In this document: one piece after another, positions 25,852 through 34,178 of the stretch
Layout: each line of letters begins with the position of its first letter
Position numbering within the stretch: position 1 is the first letter of the stretch
DNA from: WTFY01 sp965214675
GTDB taxonomy: Bacteria; Pseudomonadota; Gammaproteobacteria; UBA4575
NCBI GenBank assembly: GCA_965214675.1
Contig: OZ243969.1
Location: 124,001-188,000, forward strand
DNA length: 64,000 nucleotides
Reading direction: 5' to 3'
The notes under the pieces: generated by a model
What the model saw: the letters and a program-made list of their open reading frames with translations, nothing else
Told to the model about the DNA's origin: nothing
Databases searched by the model: none
Translations under genes and position numbers: made by a program

Positions 25852-26937
25852 TCACGACTCATTCAGGGATGCAAGCTGGTCAGCCTGGTATTCGTTGCGC
25901 AAAGGCTGGATGACCGGGTCCAGGTCTCCTTGCATCAGTTCATCAAGCTTGTACAGTGTCAGGCTGATGCGATGGTCAGTGATACGGCCTTGCGGGAAAT
26001 TGTACGTACGGATTCGCTCGGACCGGTCGCCACTTCCCACCAGGCTGCGGCGGGCTTCGGCCTGCTCCTCGATTTGCCTTTTTCTTTCCTGGTCCAGCAG
26101 TCGGGCACTGAGCAGCGACATTGCACGCGCGCGATTCTTGTGTTGCGATCTTTCATCCTGGCATTCAACGACAATTCCACTGGGGATGTGCGTGATGCGT
26201 ATGGCAGAGTCCGTCTTGTTGACGTGCTGACCCCCTGCACCGGAAGCCCGGAATATATCAATACGCAAATCATTGTTGTCGATCTCAACATTATCGATTT
26301 CACTGACCTCCGGCATGATCGCGATGGTAGCTGCCGAGGTGTGGATCCGCCCTTGTGACTCGGTCACAGGCACACGCTGCACCCTGTGTGCTCCTGACTC
26401 AAACTTCAGGTTGGAATACACATCCGTGCCTGAAATCTTGGCGATGATTTCCTTGTATCCCCCATGATCCCCTTCGCTTTTGTTGAGCACCGCCAATTTC
26501 CATTTTTTGCTTTCTGCATAACGGGAGTACATACGAAACAGATCGCCGGCAAAAATGGCTGCCTCATGACCTCCGGTACCCGCGCGTATCTCCAGGAATA
26601 CATTGCCCTGGTCATGCGGGTCTTCAGGCAGCAGGAGCATCAGCAATTCTCTTTCCAGCTGGCTGATACGCTGGCCGGTGGTTTTCGTTTCCTCCTGGGC
26701 CATTTTTTTCAGATTCACATCCGGATCGTCCAGAAGTTCCTGTGCGTATTCAAGGTCTTGCATGGCGCGCTGGTATTCATTGAATTTGCTTACAATGGAC
26801 TCCAGCTGCGCATATTCTTTTGAGAGTGCAGCGTAGCGGCCCTGATCATTGACGATATCCATGTCAGAAAGCTCCATGGCGATTTCCTCATGCCGCTCTC
26901 TGATGCCGTCGAGCTTACGAACTATTGAATCTTTCAT
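25852..26937 (-). CDS. prfA: Peptide chain release factor 1
   Basis: RF1 reads UAA and UAG stop codons and triggers peptide release. The 361-residue protein contains the codon-reading tripeptide PVT (PxT type) in VQRVPVTESQGRIHTSAAT and the catalytic GGQ in ASGAGGQHVNKTDSAIR, whose Gln is the target of PrmC. Length is exactly typical. It lies between hemA (136-nt gap upstream) and prmC on the same strand. Confidence 0.97.
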   Translation of the reverse strand: MKDSIVRKLDGIRERHEEIAMELSDMDIVNDQGRYAALSKEYAQLESIVSKFNEYQRAMQDLEYAQELLDDPDVNLKKMAQEETKTTGQRISQLERELLMLLLPEDPHDQGNVFLEIRAGTGGHEAAIFAGDLFRMYSRYAESKKWKLAVLNKSEGDHGGYKEIIAKISGTDVYSNLKFESGAHRVQRVPVTESQGRIHTSAATIAIMPEVSEIDNVEIDNNDLRIDIFRASGAGGQHVNKTDSAIRITHIPSGIVVECQDERSQHKNRARAMSLLSARLLDQERKRQIEEQAEARRSLVGSGDRSERIRTYNFPQGRITDHRISLTLYKLDELMQGDLDPVIQPLRNEYQADQLASLNES

Positions 26938-27073
26938 AACGGGGGCTGTGTGTATTGAAGCCGGCTCCAGGGTAAACGGCCCCCGGCTGCCTGAGCTGCA
27001 ATTGTTGAGGTTGACCAGCTGTTGCTACATGCGCTGCACGCTTTCATCAAGGTACAGCTTATGACAGACAGGC

Positions 27074-28351
27074 CTAGAAATCATTGGTATCTTCAGGCGG
27101 AATATTTAACAGTACCCGTGCAGCATCGATCAACTCATTTTTACCCTGCTTGGCGGCCAGGTTGAGTGCTTCACTGGGGTCATGCATGAACTTGTTGCTC
27201 AAGGTATATGCCAGGTAATTCAAGGTTTCATCAACCGACTTTCCCTGTTCAAGCATTTTTTTTGCCTTCTCGAGCACGTCATCGCGCTGGAGTTCAGTCT
27301 TTTCACGAAAGGCCCGCACGGTATCAACTACACCTTGCCCACGCTGCCATAGAAAAAATTTATCGACCTCCCTGGCAATGATCTCCTCGGCAGCTTTTAC
27401 TGCTTTTTGACGGGATTGCAGGTTATGCTCAATGACGTCGTGCAGGTCGTCCACGGTGTATAAGTAAACATCAGAGAGCCCGGCGACTTCAGGCTCAATA
27501 TCCCTGGGTACGGCAAGGTCGACCATAAAAATGGGCTTGTGCCTGCGTTCTTTAAGGGCACGCTCCACCAGCCCCTTGCCAAGGATCGGCAGTGTGCTGG
27601 CTGTGGCCGTGATTACGATCTCGGATTCGGGCAGGACTTCATTGACAAGACTCAAGCCCACCCCGCGTCCACTTACCCGGCTGGCAATGTGTTCGGCACG
27701 TTCGACACTGCGATTGGCGACGACAATCTCACGTATCCCCGCAGCCTTCAAATGCTCTGCTGCAAGTTCAATGGTTTCGCCTGCACCGATCAGCAGGGCA
27801 GAATGATGGTGCAGCTCCCCGAATATCTTTTTCGACAGTGAGACGGCGGCAGAGGCTACGGATACAGGGTTTGCACCGATTTCCGTGCTGGTTCGAACCT
27901 CCTTGGCGACACTGAAGGCATGCTGAAAAAGCTGGTTGAGAGTGCGCCCGACGGTACCCGCCTGTGAGGCGTCCTGGTATGCAGATTTCAGCTGTCCCAG
28001 AATTTGTGGTTCCCCGATCACCATCGAATCCAGTCCGCAAGCCACACGGAAGATATGGTGGACGGTGGAATGGTCCTGGTAGTCATACAGATAAGGCGTC
28101 GTGTGTTCAGATTTCAGGTTATGGAAGGTATTCAACCAGTTCAGGATGCCCTTTCTGCCTTCTTGCATTTGCGTGACTTCGCAGTACATCTCGGTGCGGT
28201 TACAGGTTGAGACAATCAGTGCCTCCTCCACCTGGGGAACTTCAATTAACTTCCGCAGGGCGGATCGCAGATTCTGCTCGCTGATCGCGACAAGTTCACG
28301 CACATGAACCGGTGCCGTCGTGTGATTAATGCCAAGCGTGAGCAGCGACAT
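27074..28351 (-). CDS. hemA: Glutamyl-tRNA reductase
   Basis: HemA reduces Glu-tRNA to glutamate-1-semialdehyde, the first step of C5 haem biosynthesis. The protein of 425 residues has the catalytic Cys in LIVSTCNRTEMYCEV, the NADPH-binding LLIGAGETIELAAEHL and the C-terminal dimerisation helix. The start MSLLTLGINHTTAPVHVREL at 28351 matches the family; the frame opens slightly upstream at 28366. The TnpB copy 2 lies 130 nt upstream, between hemA and the divergent TPR lipoprotein gene with which it normally shares an intergenic region. Confidence 0.96.
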   Translation of the reverse strand: MSLLTLGINHTTAPVHVRELVAISEQNLRSALRKLIEVPQVEEALIVSTCNRTEMYCEVTQMQEGRKGILNWLNTFHNLKSEHTTPYLYDYQDHSTVHHIFRVACGLDSMVIGEPQILGQLKSAYQDASQAGTVGRTLNQLFQHAFSVAKEVRTSTEIGANPVSVASAAVSLSKKIFGELHHHSALLIGAGETIELAAEHLKAAGIREIVVANRSVERAEHIASRVSGRGVGLSLVNEVLPESEIVITATASTLPILGKGLVERALKERRHKPIFMVDLAVPRDIEPEVAGLSDVYLYTVDDLHDVIEHNLQSRQKAVKAAEEIIAREVDKFFLWQRGQGVVDTVRAFREKTELQRDDVLEKAKKMLEQGKSVDETLNYLAYTLSNKFMHDPSEALNLAAKQGKNELIDAARVLLNIPPEDTNDF

Positions 28352-28481
28352 GGGAACAGCCAGCATTTATTGAAAATACCGGGCAAATACGTTGGGTAGC
28401 AGACATCGTATAGTCAGTTTCAGCCATTATTGATTTTGCCAAATTGCATGTGTAATGCCCAGTTATCTGAAGTAATATTGT

Positions 28482-28504
28482 GGGATTATGTAGCAAAATC
28501 CGCA
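28482..28504. repeat. Terminal inverted repeat, tnpB 5' end, copy 2
   Basis: 23 bp from GGGATTATGTAGC to AATCCGCA, inverted relative to 29667-29690. It is one base shorter than the same end of copy 1, and the tnpB ATG starts on its last base. Confidence 0.75.
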
Positions 28505-29685
28505 TGAAGACACACCGTACCATTTGTTACCGTCTGCACCCGCAAACACAGGCCAAGGCCCGCAAGCTGCATGAACTGGCAGGCGCCTGCCGCTATGTCT
28601 GGAATCACTTTGTCGGTGTGCTGCAAGATGAGTACAAGGCCTATGGGCGGTGTGATCCACGCTGGTTTGTGTTGAATTACCGATTTGCCAACCTGCGAAA
28701 GCAGGTGCCATGGCTGAAAGACTATGCATCCAACATTGTCCGGTTGTCATTAAAACCCATCGAGACAGCATACAAGCAATTCTACAAGGGAGAAGGCGGG
28801 CTGCCTAAATTCCACGGTAAACATACACACTCCCCATCTATTCCTTTGGGTGCAGGCTTGTTCAGGTTGCAGGGTGATTACCTGCATGTCCAGAAGATCG
28901 GGCAGCTCAAGCTGACAGGCAATAATCCTTATCCGGACGGTATCGTCAAGAGTGGTACGATCAAGTACGAAGCAGGCAAGTGGTATGCCTACATCACCAG
29001 TGAAGTACAGATCACGGCATTACCTGCATCCATCAAGCCTGTAGGCATAGACCGCAATGTCGGGCAGATTACGCTTTCAGACGGGCAAAGGTACTGCACG
29101 CCGGATACAGCCATGCTGGAAGCCCGGAAGCGCAGATACCAAAGAATGATGGCGCGCAGACAGAAAGGAAGCAGGAAGCAAGGGATCAAGCCCTCCAATC
29201 GCTACCTGAAAGCAAAGGGCCTTGCGGCACGCACTCAACAGCACATCGTGCAGAAACGTACAAACTGGTGTCACCAGGTATCCAGAGAAATTGCCGACCA
29301 GTATAACGTGGTCTACATGGAAGATCTGAATACGCAGGGCATGACGGCTAGTGGAAAAGGTAAAAAAGGACTTAACAAGGGCATCCTGAACTCTAGCTGG
29401 TACAAGCTGGAGCAGTGCCTGTCGTACAAGTCCAGTGTAGTGAAGGTTGCCCCACAGTACACGAGTCAGACGTGCCATGAATGTGGGCATGTCGACAAGA
29501 AGAATCGAAAGACCCAGTCAGGCTTTGAGTGCGTAGCCTGTGGGCATCGGGATAATGCGGACATGAATGCCGCATTGAATATTATGGCCTTCGGGAATGG
29601 GGCTGCTGGACGTGGAGGTCGCCGCAGTAGCGGGCCTGTGAAGCGTCAAACGGGTATCGAATCCCCTGCGGATTTAGGTACATAA
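28504..29685 (+). CDS. tnpB: RNA-guided endonuclease TnpB, copy 2
   Basis: A 393-residue TnpB that differs from copy 1 at about 57 positions. RuvC residues (GIDRNVG, YMEDLN, NADMNAALN) and the CX2C...CX2C zinc finger (TCHECGH, FECVACGH) are all intact, and substitutions cluster in the N-terminal DNA-recognition half and around residues 50-115 and 221-230. The frame is open from an upstream start at 28480, but the ATG at 28504 matches copy 1. The retention of catalytic residues despite 15% divergence suggests selection on a working protein. Confidence 0.95.
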   Translation: MKTHRTICYRLHPQTQAKARKLHELAGACRYVWNHFVGVLQDEYKAYGRCDPRWFVLNYRFANLRKQVPWLKDYASNIVRLSLKPIETAYKQFYKGEGGLPKFHGKHTHSPSIPLGAGLFRLQGDYLHVQKIGQLKLTGNNPYPDGIVKSGTIKYEAGKWYAYITSEVQITALPASIKPVGIDRNVGQITLSDGQRYCTPDTAMLEARKRRYQRMMARRQKGSRKQGIKPSNRYLKAKGLAARTQQHIVQKRTNWCHQVSREIADQYNVVYMEDLNTQGMTASGKGKKGLNKGILNSSWYKLEQCLSYKSSVVKVAPQYTSQTCHECGHVDKKNRKTQSGFECVACGHRDNADMNAALNIMAFGNGAAGRGGRRSSGPVKRQTGIESPADLGT

Positions 29686-29690
29686 TTCCC
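29530..29690 (+). ncRNA. Probable omega (reRNA) guide RNA scaffold, copy 2
   Basis: The terminal part of tnpB copy 2 is nearly identical in DNA to copy 1 over the last 135 bp. The subterminal hairpin is kept, with GAATCC pairing to GGATTT through one G-U pair. The guide would be read from the right flank, starting TATTGGTATAGTCTAATCGA. The 5' boundary is estimated only. Confidence 0.35.
29667..29690. repeat. Terminal inverted repeat, tnpB 3' end, copy 2
   Basis: 24 bp beginning TGCGGATTTAGG and ending TACATAATTCCC, identical to the equivalent end of copy 1 except for one C to T change. It includes the tnpB stop codon. Confidence 0.8.
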
Positions 29691-29732
29691 TATTGGTATA
29701 GTCTAATCGAACTATTAACTCAACACAGCATA

Positions 29733-31490
29733 TTGGCAGTCAATCTCACCATCCTGCGTGTTTTCTGGGTCCCAATGATGCTGCTTGCTGGGCTGGGCTT
29801 GGTCGGTTGCGCAAGCACACCTGCTGATACCACGGCAAAAGACCCGATTCCGAACCCGGACCCGTCGCCTGCAATCAGTCGCCCACCTGCCCCTGAGTAC
29901 GGTCCTCACTCGGATCTCCTGTATGCAATTCTCCTCGGTGAACTGTCTGGTCAGTTCAACGACGTGAACCAGGCATTGGAGCATTACATGCGTGCGAGCC
30001 AGCTGAGCAGCGACCCGGCGGTGGCTGAACGAACGACACGGATCGCTATGGTGGCCAAGAATTGGGAAGCAGGGTTGCAGGCGGCACATCGCTGGTCCGA
30101 ACTGGCAGGTAGTGATCCGAAATTAAATCAGGTCCTTGGTGTGCTGGAACTGCGCAATGGCAACGTTGACAAGGCCGTTGTGCAATTCGAAATGCTCATG
30201 CTGAGTACCGGCGATTCTCCGGAAAAGGGCTTTGATATCCTGGGCGCGATTCTTGCCCGCGAGTCAGATTCCGATTCGGCGGCACGGGTGCTCGAGAAGC
30301 TGGTCAACAAGTACTTTGAAAATCCCTATGGACATCTCATACTCGCGGGCCTCGCACTGCAGGCAAGAGATTATCTGCGTGCACTGGATGAAAGTGAGCT
30401 GGCGATCGGGTTTGCACCAGAGCTGACAGATGCCCGTATTATGCGGGTCCAGGCCCTGTTAGGACTCGAGGAAACGGATGCTGCGCTCAAGGATATGAAA
30501 GTGCTTGCCGGGGAAACCCCGGAAAACCGTGAATTGCGCATGTCGTATGCGCGAATGCTGCTGACAGCAAAAAGATACGAAGAAGCCGAAGTTGAGTTTG
30601 AGTCCCTGTATGCAGAAAACCGTGATGACAGTGAACTGATCTATACCCTCGGACTGTTGCATCTGCAGCAAGAGCAGTTTGAAGCAGCCAAGGCAGATTT
30701 TACCCGTCTGATGCAAAGCAGCCAGCGTAAAGACGAAGGACATTACTACCTGGGACGGATCGCTGAACAGCAGAAAGATTTTTTGACAGCCATCACTGAA
30801 TTTGAACAGGTCGGGAGGGGACAATATTTCCTGGATTCCAGGGCCCGAATTGCTTCCGTTTATGTCGAGACCAAAGGTCTTGAAAAAGCACAACAGTACT
30901 TGGCGGAGTTTCGCAGTCGGCTGAATACACCGGATGAAATCGTTCAAGTGTACCTGGTCGAAGGGCAACTGCTACACGAGAAGGAACTCTATGTGATCGC
31001 CATCGACCTTTATAGTGAAGGTTTGCAAAAATATCCGGGTCACCGCGATTTGCTGTATGCACGGGCCCTGATGGCAGAGGAAATTGACCGGATCGATTTG
31101 CTTGAATCTGATCTGAGAGCCATTCTGTCCGAGGATCCTGACAATGCCTTGGCATTGAACGCCTTGGGGTATACCCTGGCCGATCACAACTCTCGGATTG
31201 GTGAAGCGTTGAAATACGTCGAGCGTGCCCTGGAAATTCGCCCGGATGACCCCGCGGTCATTGACAGCATGGGCTGGGTTCAGTTTCGTTTGGGCAATTA
31301 TGAGCGGGCAGAGCAGTATTTACGCAGGGCATACCAGTTGCTTGAGGATGCTGAAATTGGAGGACATCTTGTGGAGTTGTTCTGGGCGCAAGGGGATCAC
31401 GACAGCGCACAAAAGATGATGCAGGAAGTGCTGGAGCGTTTTCCCGACGAGGAATACCTGCTGGAACTGCAAAAAAAATTCCAGCAGTAA
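29733..31490 (+). CDS. Tetratricopeptide repeat lipoprotein
   Basis: The 585-residue protein has a signal peptide ending in lipobox GLVGC (Cys at about 26), a Pro-rich linker, and then TPR-type helical repeats along most of its length; the C-terminal ones, around ALNALGYTLADHNSRIGEAL and SMGWVQFRLGNYERAEQYL, are textbook. It sits before lolB and ispE as does the TPR gene at this place in Pseudomonas. The start is a TTG at 29733 without ribosome binding site; an ATG at 29775 is possible. The TnpB element ends 42 nt upstream and may have replaced its promoter region. Likely periplasmic, lipid-anchored scaffold; partner unknown. Confidence 0.88.
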   Translation: MAVNLTILRVFWVPMMLLAGLGLVGCASTPADTTAKDPIPNPDPSPAISRPPAPEYGPHSDLLYAILLGELSGQFNDVNQALEHYMRASQLSSDPAVAERTTRIAMVAKNWEAGLQAAHRWSELAGSDPKLNQVLGVLELRNGNVDKAVVQFEMLMLSTGDSPEKGFDILGAILARESDSDSAARVLEKLVNKYFENPYGHLILAGLALQARDYLRALDESELAIGFAPELTDARIMRVQALLGLEETDAALKDMKVLAGETPENRELRMSYARMLLTAKRYEEAEVEFESLYAENRDDSELIYTLGLLHLQQEQFEAAKADFTRLMQSSQRKDEGHYYLGRIAEQQKDFLTAITEFEQVGRGQYFLDSRARIASVYVETKGLEKAQQYLAEFRSRLNTPDEIVQVYLVEGQLLHEKELYVIAIDLYSEGLQKYPGHRDLLYARALMAEEIDRIDLLESDLRAILSEDPDNALALNALGYTLADHNSRIGEALKYVERALEIRPDDPAVIDSMGWVQFRLGNYERAEQYLRRAYQLLEDAEIGGHLVELFWAQGDHDSAQKMMQEVLERFPDEEYLLELQKKFQQ

Positions 31491-31502
31491 GGTGCAGGTC
31501 CA

Positions 31503-32123
31503 ATGTGCCGGTCCGGTGTTTTTTGTGTAATCCTGCTTGCCCTGTCGGCATGCACATCGGTCCGCGACCTGTCCAGTCGACCGCATCCCGATAGGTTCGA
31601 CATGCAAGCATGGCAAGTCCATCAGACATCGCTTGAGAACCTGCAGACGTGGAGCTTGAAGGGTCGGGTTGCTGGCAAATCCAACAACGAGGGATTCCAG
31701 GCAGGTGTACGCTGGGTACAGAATCCGCTGACATTCAGCATTGACCTGCATGGACCATTGGGACGCAAGACAGCGGTCCTGTCCGGGGTGACTGGACAGG
31801 TCCAGCTCAGCACTTCCAGAGGAGAGCACTACTTTGCCGACAACCCCGAAATCCTGATGCAAAATCTGCTCGGTTATGCATTGCCCGTGGCCGGGTTGCA
31901 GTATTGGGTTCGCGGCATTCCAGACCCGGATGAAAAGGTGTTGTTGCTGGAGCTCGATGCAAAGGGCCGTTTGCTGCATCTCCGTCAGTCAGGATGGGAC
32001 ATTGACTATAATCGCTACCATGAAGGACAGCCTGCGTTACCGGCGCTTGTAGAAATTTCAAGCCCGACCCTGTATGCAAAAATTATTGTAGACCGATGGT
32101 ATCTCGATGCGACATTGAATTGA
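31503..32123 (+). CDS. lolB: Outer-membrane lipoprotein LolB
   Basis: LolB receives lipoproteins from periplasmic LolA and inserts them into the outer membrane. The 206-residue precursor has a short signal peptide with lipobox ALSAC, then the family features TWSLKGRVAGKSNNEGFQAG and WVQNPLTFSIDLHGPLG, forming the incomplete beta barrel. An AAGGTG ribosome binding site precedes the ATG, 12 nt after the TPR gene, and ispE follows in the usual gammaproteobacterial order. Confidence 0.92.
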   Translation: MCRSGVFCVILLALSACTSVRDLSSRPHPDRFDMQAWQVHQTSLENLQTWSLKGRVAGKSNNEGFQAGVRWVQNPLTFSIDLHGPLGRKTAVLSGVTGQVQLSTSRGEHYFADNPEILMQNLLGYALPVAGLQYWVRGIPDPDEKVLLLELDAKGRLLHLRQSGWDIDYNRYHEGQPALPALVEISSPTLYAKIIVDRWYLDATLN

Positions 32124-32156
32124 TGGGCAACGTCTGCATGGCTGCAAGGATCGACA

Positions 32157-33026
32157 GTGAGTACCTCTAGCGATTGCGAGTCGCATGTCACAAAGTGGCT
32201 GGCCCCGGCAAAGCTGAATTTATTTCTGCACATCGTGGGACGTCGCGACGATGGCCACCACTTATTGCAAACGGCCATCCAGTTTATCGATATCTGTGAT
32301 GAGTTGAGTTTCACGGTCAATGACGAGGGTGAGATCGGATGCACGGGTGCAGACGGTAGTATCCGCCAGCAACATGACTTGACGGTGCGGGCCGCCAGAC
32401 TTTTGCAAAACGAATGCTCCGTTCGAAAAGGTGTCGACATTCACCTCAAGAAAGTCATCCCAACGGGCGCAGGTTTTGGCGGAGGCAGTTCCGATGCGGC
32501 AACGGTATTGCTGGCACTTAACCGTCTCTGGGGGTGCGGCCTGGATACCCGTGTGCTGGAGACGCTGGGTGCTCAACTGGGTGCCGATGTGCCTGTTTTC
32601 GTGCGTGGAGAAGCCAGCTGGGTCGAAGGCGTTGGCGAGCGCCTGCAAGCCATGGAATTTCCCGAGACCTGGTATGTCGCCGTCTTCCCCCGTGTGCATT
32701 TGGATACCCGGGAAATGTTTGCCCATCCTGAGCTGGTGCGGGAATGTATACCGATCCCGGCGAAAGACCTTGTACTGCAGCAAACGCAAAACGTATTCGA
32801 ACCTATCGCCCGTCAACATGCCCAGATAGAACATGCCTGGCAGTGGCTGAGCCGGTACTCACGTGTACGGCTAACGGGTTCAGGGAGCAGTCTGTATGCG
32901 CCCTGCAAGTCTCAACGTCAGGCTGAAGCAATCGTTGCAGATTGCCCACAGGGCCTGGATGCCTTCGCAGCAAAAAGCATGAATCGTTCGCCTGTGTATT
33001 CGCTATGCAGGTATAATCGAGTATAG
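32157..33026 (+). CDS. ispE: 4-diphosphocytidyl-2-C-methyl-D-erythritol kinase
   Basis: IspE phosphorylates CDP-methylerythritol in the non-mevalonate isoprenoid pathway. The 289-residue GHMP kinase has the substrate Lys region LAPAKLNLFLHIVGRRDDGHH and the ATP-binding glycine loop PTGAGFGGGSSDAATVL, with LTGSGSSLYAP at the C-terminus. The GTG start at 32157 fits the family length. The promoter of the following tRNA-Gln lies in its last codons. Confidence 0.95.
   Translation: MSTSSDCESHVTKWLAPAKLNLFLHIVGRRDDGHHLLQTAIQFIDICDELSFTVNDEGEIGCTGADGSIRQQHDLTVRAARLLQNECSVRKGVDIHLKKVIPTGAGFGGGSSDAATVLLALNRLWGCGLDTRVLETLGAQLGADVPVFVRGEASWVEGVGERLQAMEFPETWYVAVFPRVHLDTREMFAHPELVRECIPIPAKDLVLQQTQNVFEPIARQHAQIEHAWQWLSRYSRVRLTGSGSSLYAPCKSQRQAEAIVADCPQGLDAFAAKSMNRSPVYSLCRYNRV
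33012..33017 (+). promoter_or_regulatory. Probable -10 element of tRNA-Gln
   Basis: A perfect TATAAT stands 25 nt before the tRNA-Gln 5' end, inside the last codons of ispE. The -35 side is weak (TCGCCT-like at about 32988), so this promoter is only likely. Confidence 0.45.
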
Positions 33027-33042
33027 TGCAGCCCCAGATATT

Positions 33043-33117
33043 TGGGCCGTCGCCAAGTGGTAAGGCACCGGGTTTTGATCCCGGCATTCGCAGGTTCGAA
33101 TCCTGCCGGCCCAGCCA
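33043..33117 (+). tRNA. tRNA-Gln (anticodon TTG)
   Basis: 75 nt, beginning TGGGCCGTCGCCAAGTGG and ending GGCCCAGCCA with encoded CCA. The acceptor arm TGGGCCG/CGGCCCA pairs, the anticodon loop TTTTGAT carries TTG at 33075-33077, and the T loop is GTTCGAATC. It lies between ispE and prs, a place where gammaproteobacteria commonly have tRNA-Gln. Confidence 0.97.
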
Positions 33118-33153
33118 ACGAACATGCTAACTTAAATTAGGCGCCATACCGAT

Positions 33154-34128
33154 ATGATCCGTGAACGAGTTTTGCCTGTAGACAACAGCCTCATGGTATT
33201 TTCCGGTAATGCGCATACCAGGCTTACCCAGAATATTGTTGACTACCTGAATATCCCCTTGGGAAAAGCGCTGATCAGCCGTTTTAGTGATGGGGAAGTT
33301 CAGGTAGAAATCCAGGAGAACGTGCGTGGCAAGGATGTATTCGTTGTCCAGCCCACCAGCAACCCCACCAATGACCATATTATGGAGTTGCTGATTATTG
33401 TGGATGCCTTGAGACGTGCCTCGGCAGAACGGATTACCACAGTCATTCCTTATTTCGGTTATTCACGTCAGGATCGGCGCGTTCGTTCGATACGGGTTCC
33501 CATCTCTGCCAAAGTGGTAGCCAACCTGCTTTCGAGTGTCGGGACAAACCGTGTGCTTACTGTCGACTTGCATGCCGATCAGATTCAGGGATTCTTCGAT
33601 ATACCCGTTGACAACGTATACGCCTCACCTGTACTGCTGGGGGATATTTACAAACGCAAGCATCCCAATCTGATTGTGGTATCCCCGGATGTAGGCGGTG
33701 TAGTGCGCGCCAGGGCCCTGGCCAAGCGCCTGGATGATGCTGACCTGGCCATCATTGACAAACGCCGTTCCCAGGCGAACCAAAGCAAAGTCATGCATAT
33801 TATCGGTGAAGTGGAAGGCAAGGATTGTTTTATCATTGACGATCTGGTAGATACTGCGGGCACTCTGTGTCAGGCGGCCAGTGCACTGAAGGAGCATGGG
33901 GCCAATACGGTCCAGGCCTATGCGACCCATCCGGTTCTTTCCGGCAATGCCATCAAAAACATTGAGAGTTCAGAGCTGGATGAACTGGTCGTAACTGATA
34001 CAATTGCGCTCCGTGAAGATGCCCGGGCATGTTCACGGATACGTCAGCTGGAAGTTTCAGCACTGATCGCAGAGTCCATGCGCAGGATCAACCAGGAAGA
34101 GTCGGTCAGTACCCTCTACATGGATTAA
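33154..34128 (+). CDS. prs: Ribose-phosphate pyrophosphokinase
   Basis: Prs makes phosphoribosyl pyrophosphate from ribose-5-phosphate and ATP, feeding purine, pyrimidine, histidine and NAD synthesis (nadC at 41742 uses it). The 324-residue protein has RFSDGEVQVEIQENVRGKDV, the catalytic flexible-loop region YFGYSRQDRRVRS, VVSPDVGGVVRARALAKRL and the PRPP loop IIDDLVDTAGTL. The ATG at 33154 gives slightly more N-terminus than E. coli, as in related genera. rplY follows 50 nt later. Confidence 0.97.
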   Translation: MIRERVLPVDNSLMVFSGNAHTRLTQNIVDYLNIPLGKALISRFSDGEVQVEIQENVRGKDVFVVQPTSNPTNDHIMELLIIVDALRRASAERITTVIPYFGYSRQDRRVRSIRVPISAKVVANLLSSVGTNRVLTVDLHADQIQGFFDIPVDNVYASPVLLGDIYKRKHPNLIVVSPDVGGVVRARALAKRLDDADLAIIDKRRSQANQSKVMHIIGEVEGKDCFIIDDLVDTAGTLCQAASALKEHGANTVQAYATHPVLSGNAIKNIESSELDELVVTDTIALREDARACSRIRQLEVSALIAESMRRINQEESVSTLYMD

Positions 34129-34178
34129 CTAGAATTGCAGTCCGGCCCAAACGGCAGCCAGGACAGTCGGAGAATAAA

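Larger units (their letters stand above)
28482..29690 (+). mobile_element. TnpB element, copy 2, inverted ends, degraded target duplication
   Basis: The 1209-bp element has the same structure as the one at 15672: inverted ends GGGATTATGTA...TACATAATTCCC around a single tnpB. The left end has lost one base compared with copy 1. Outside it, the right flank reads TATTGGTA and the left flank ends TATTGT, so a target duplication, if present, is eroded to TATTG. It splits the hemA/TPR-lipoprotein intergenic region, its right end only 42 nt before the TPR gene start and in the same direction. Confidence 0.8.
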
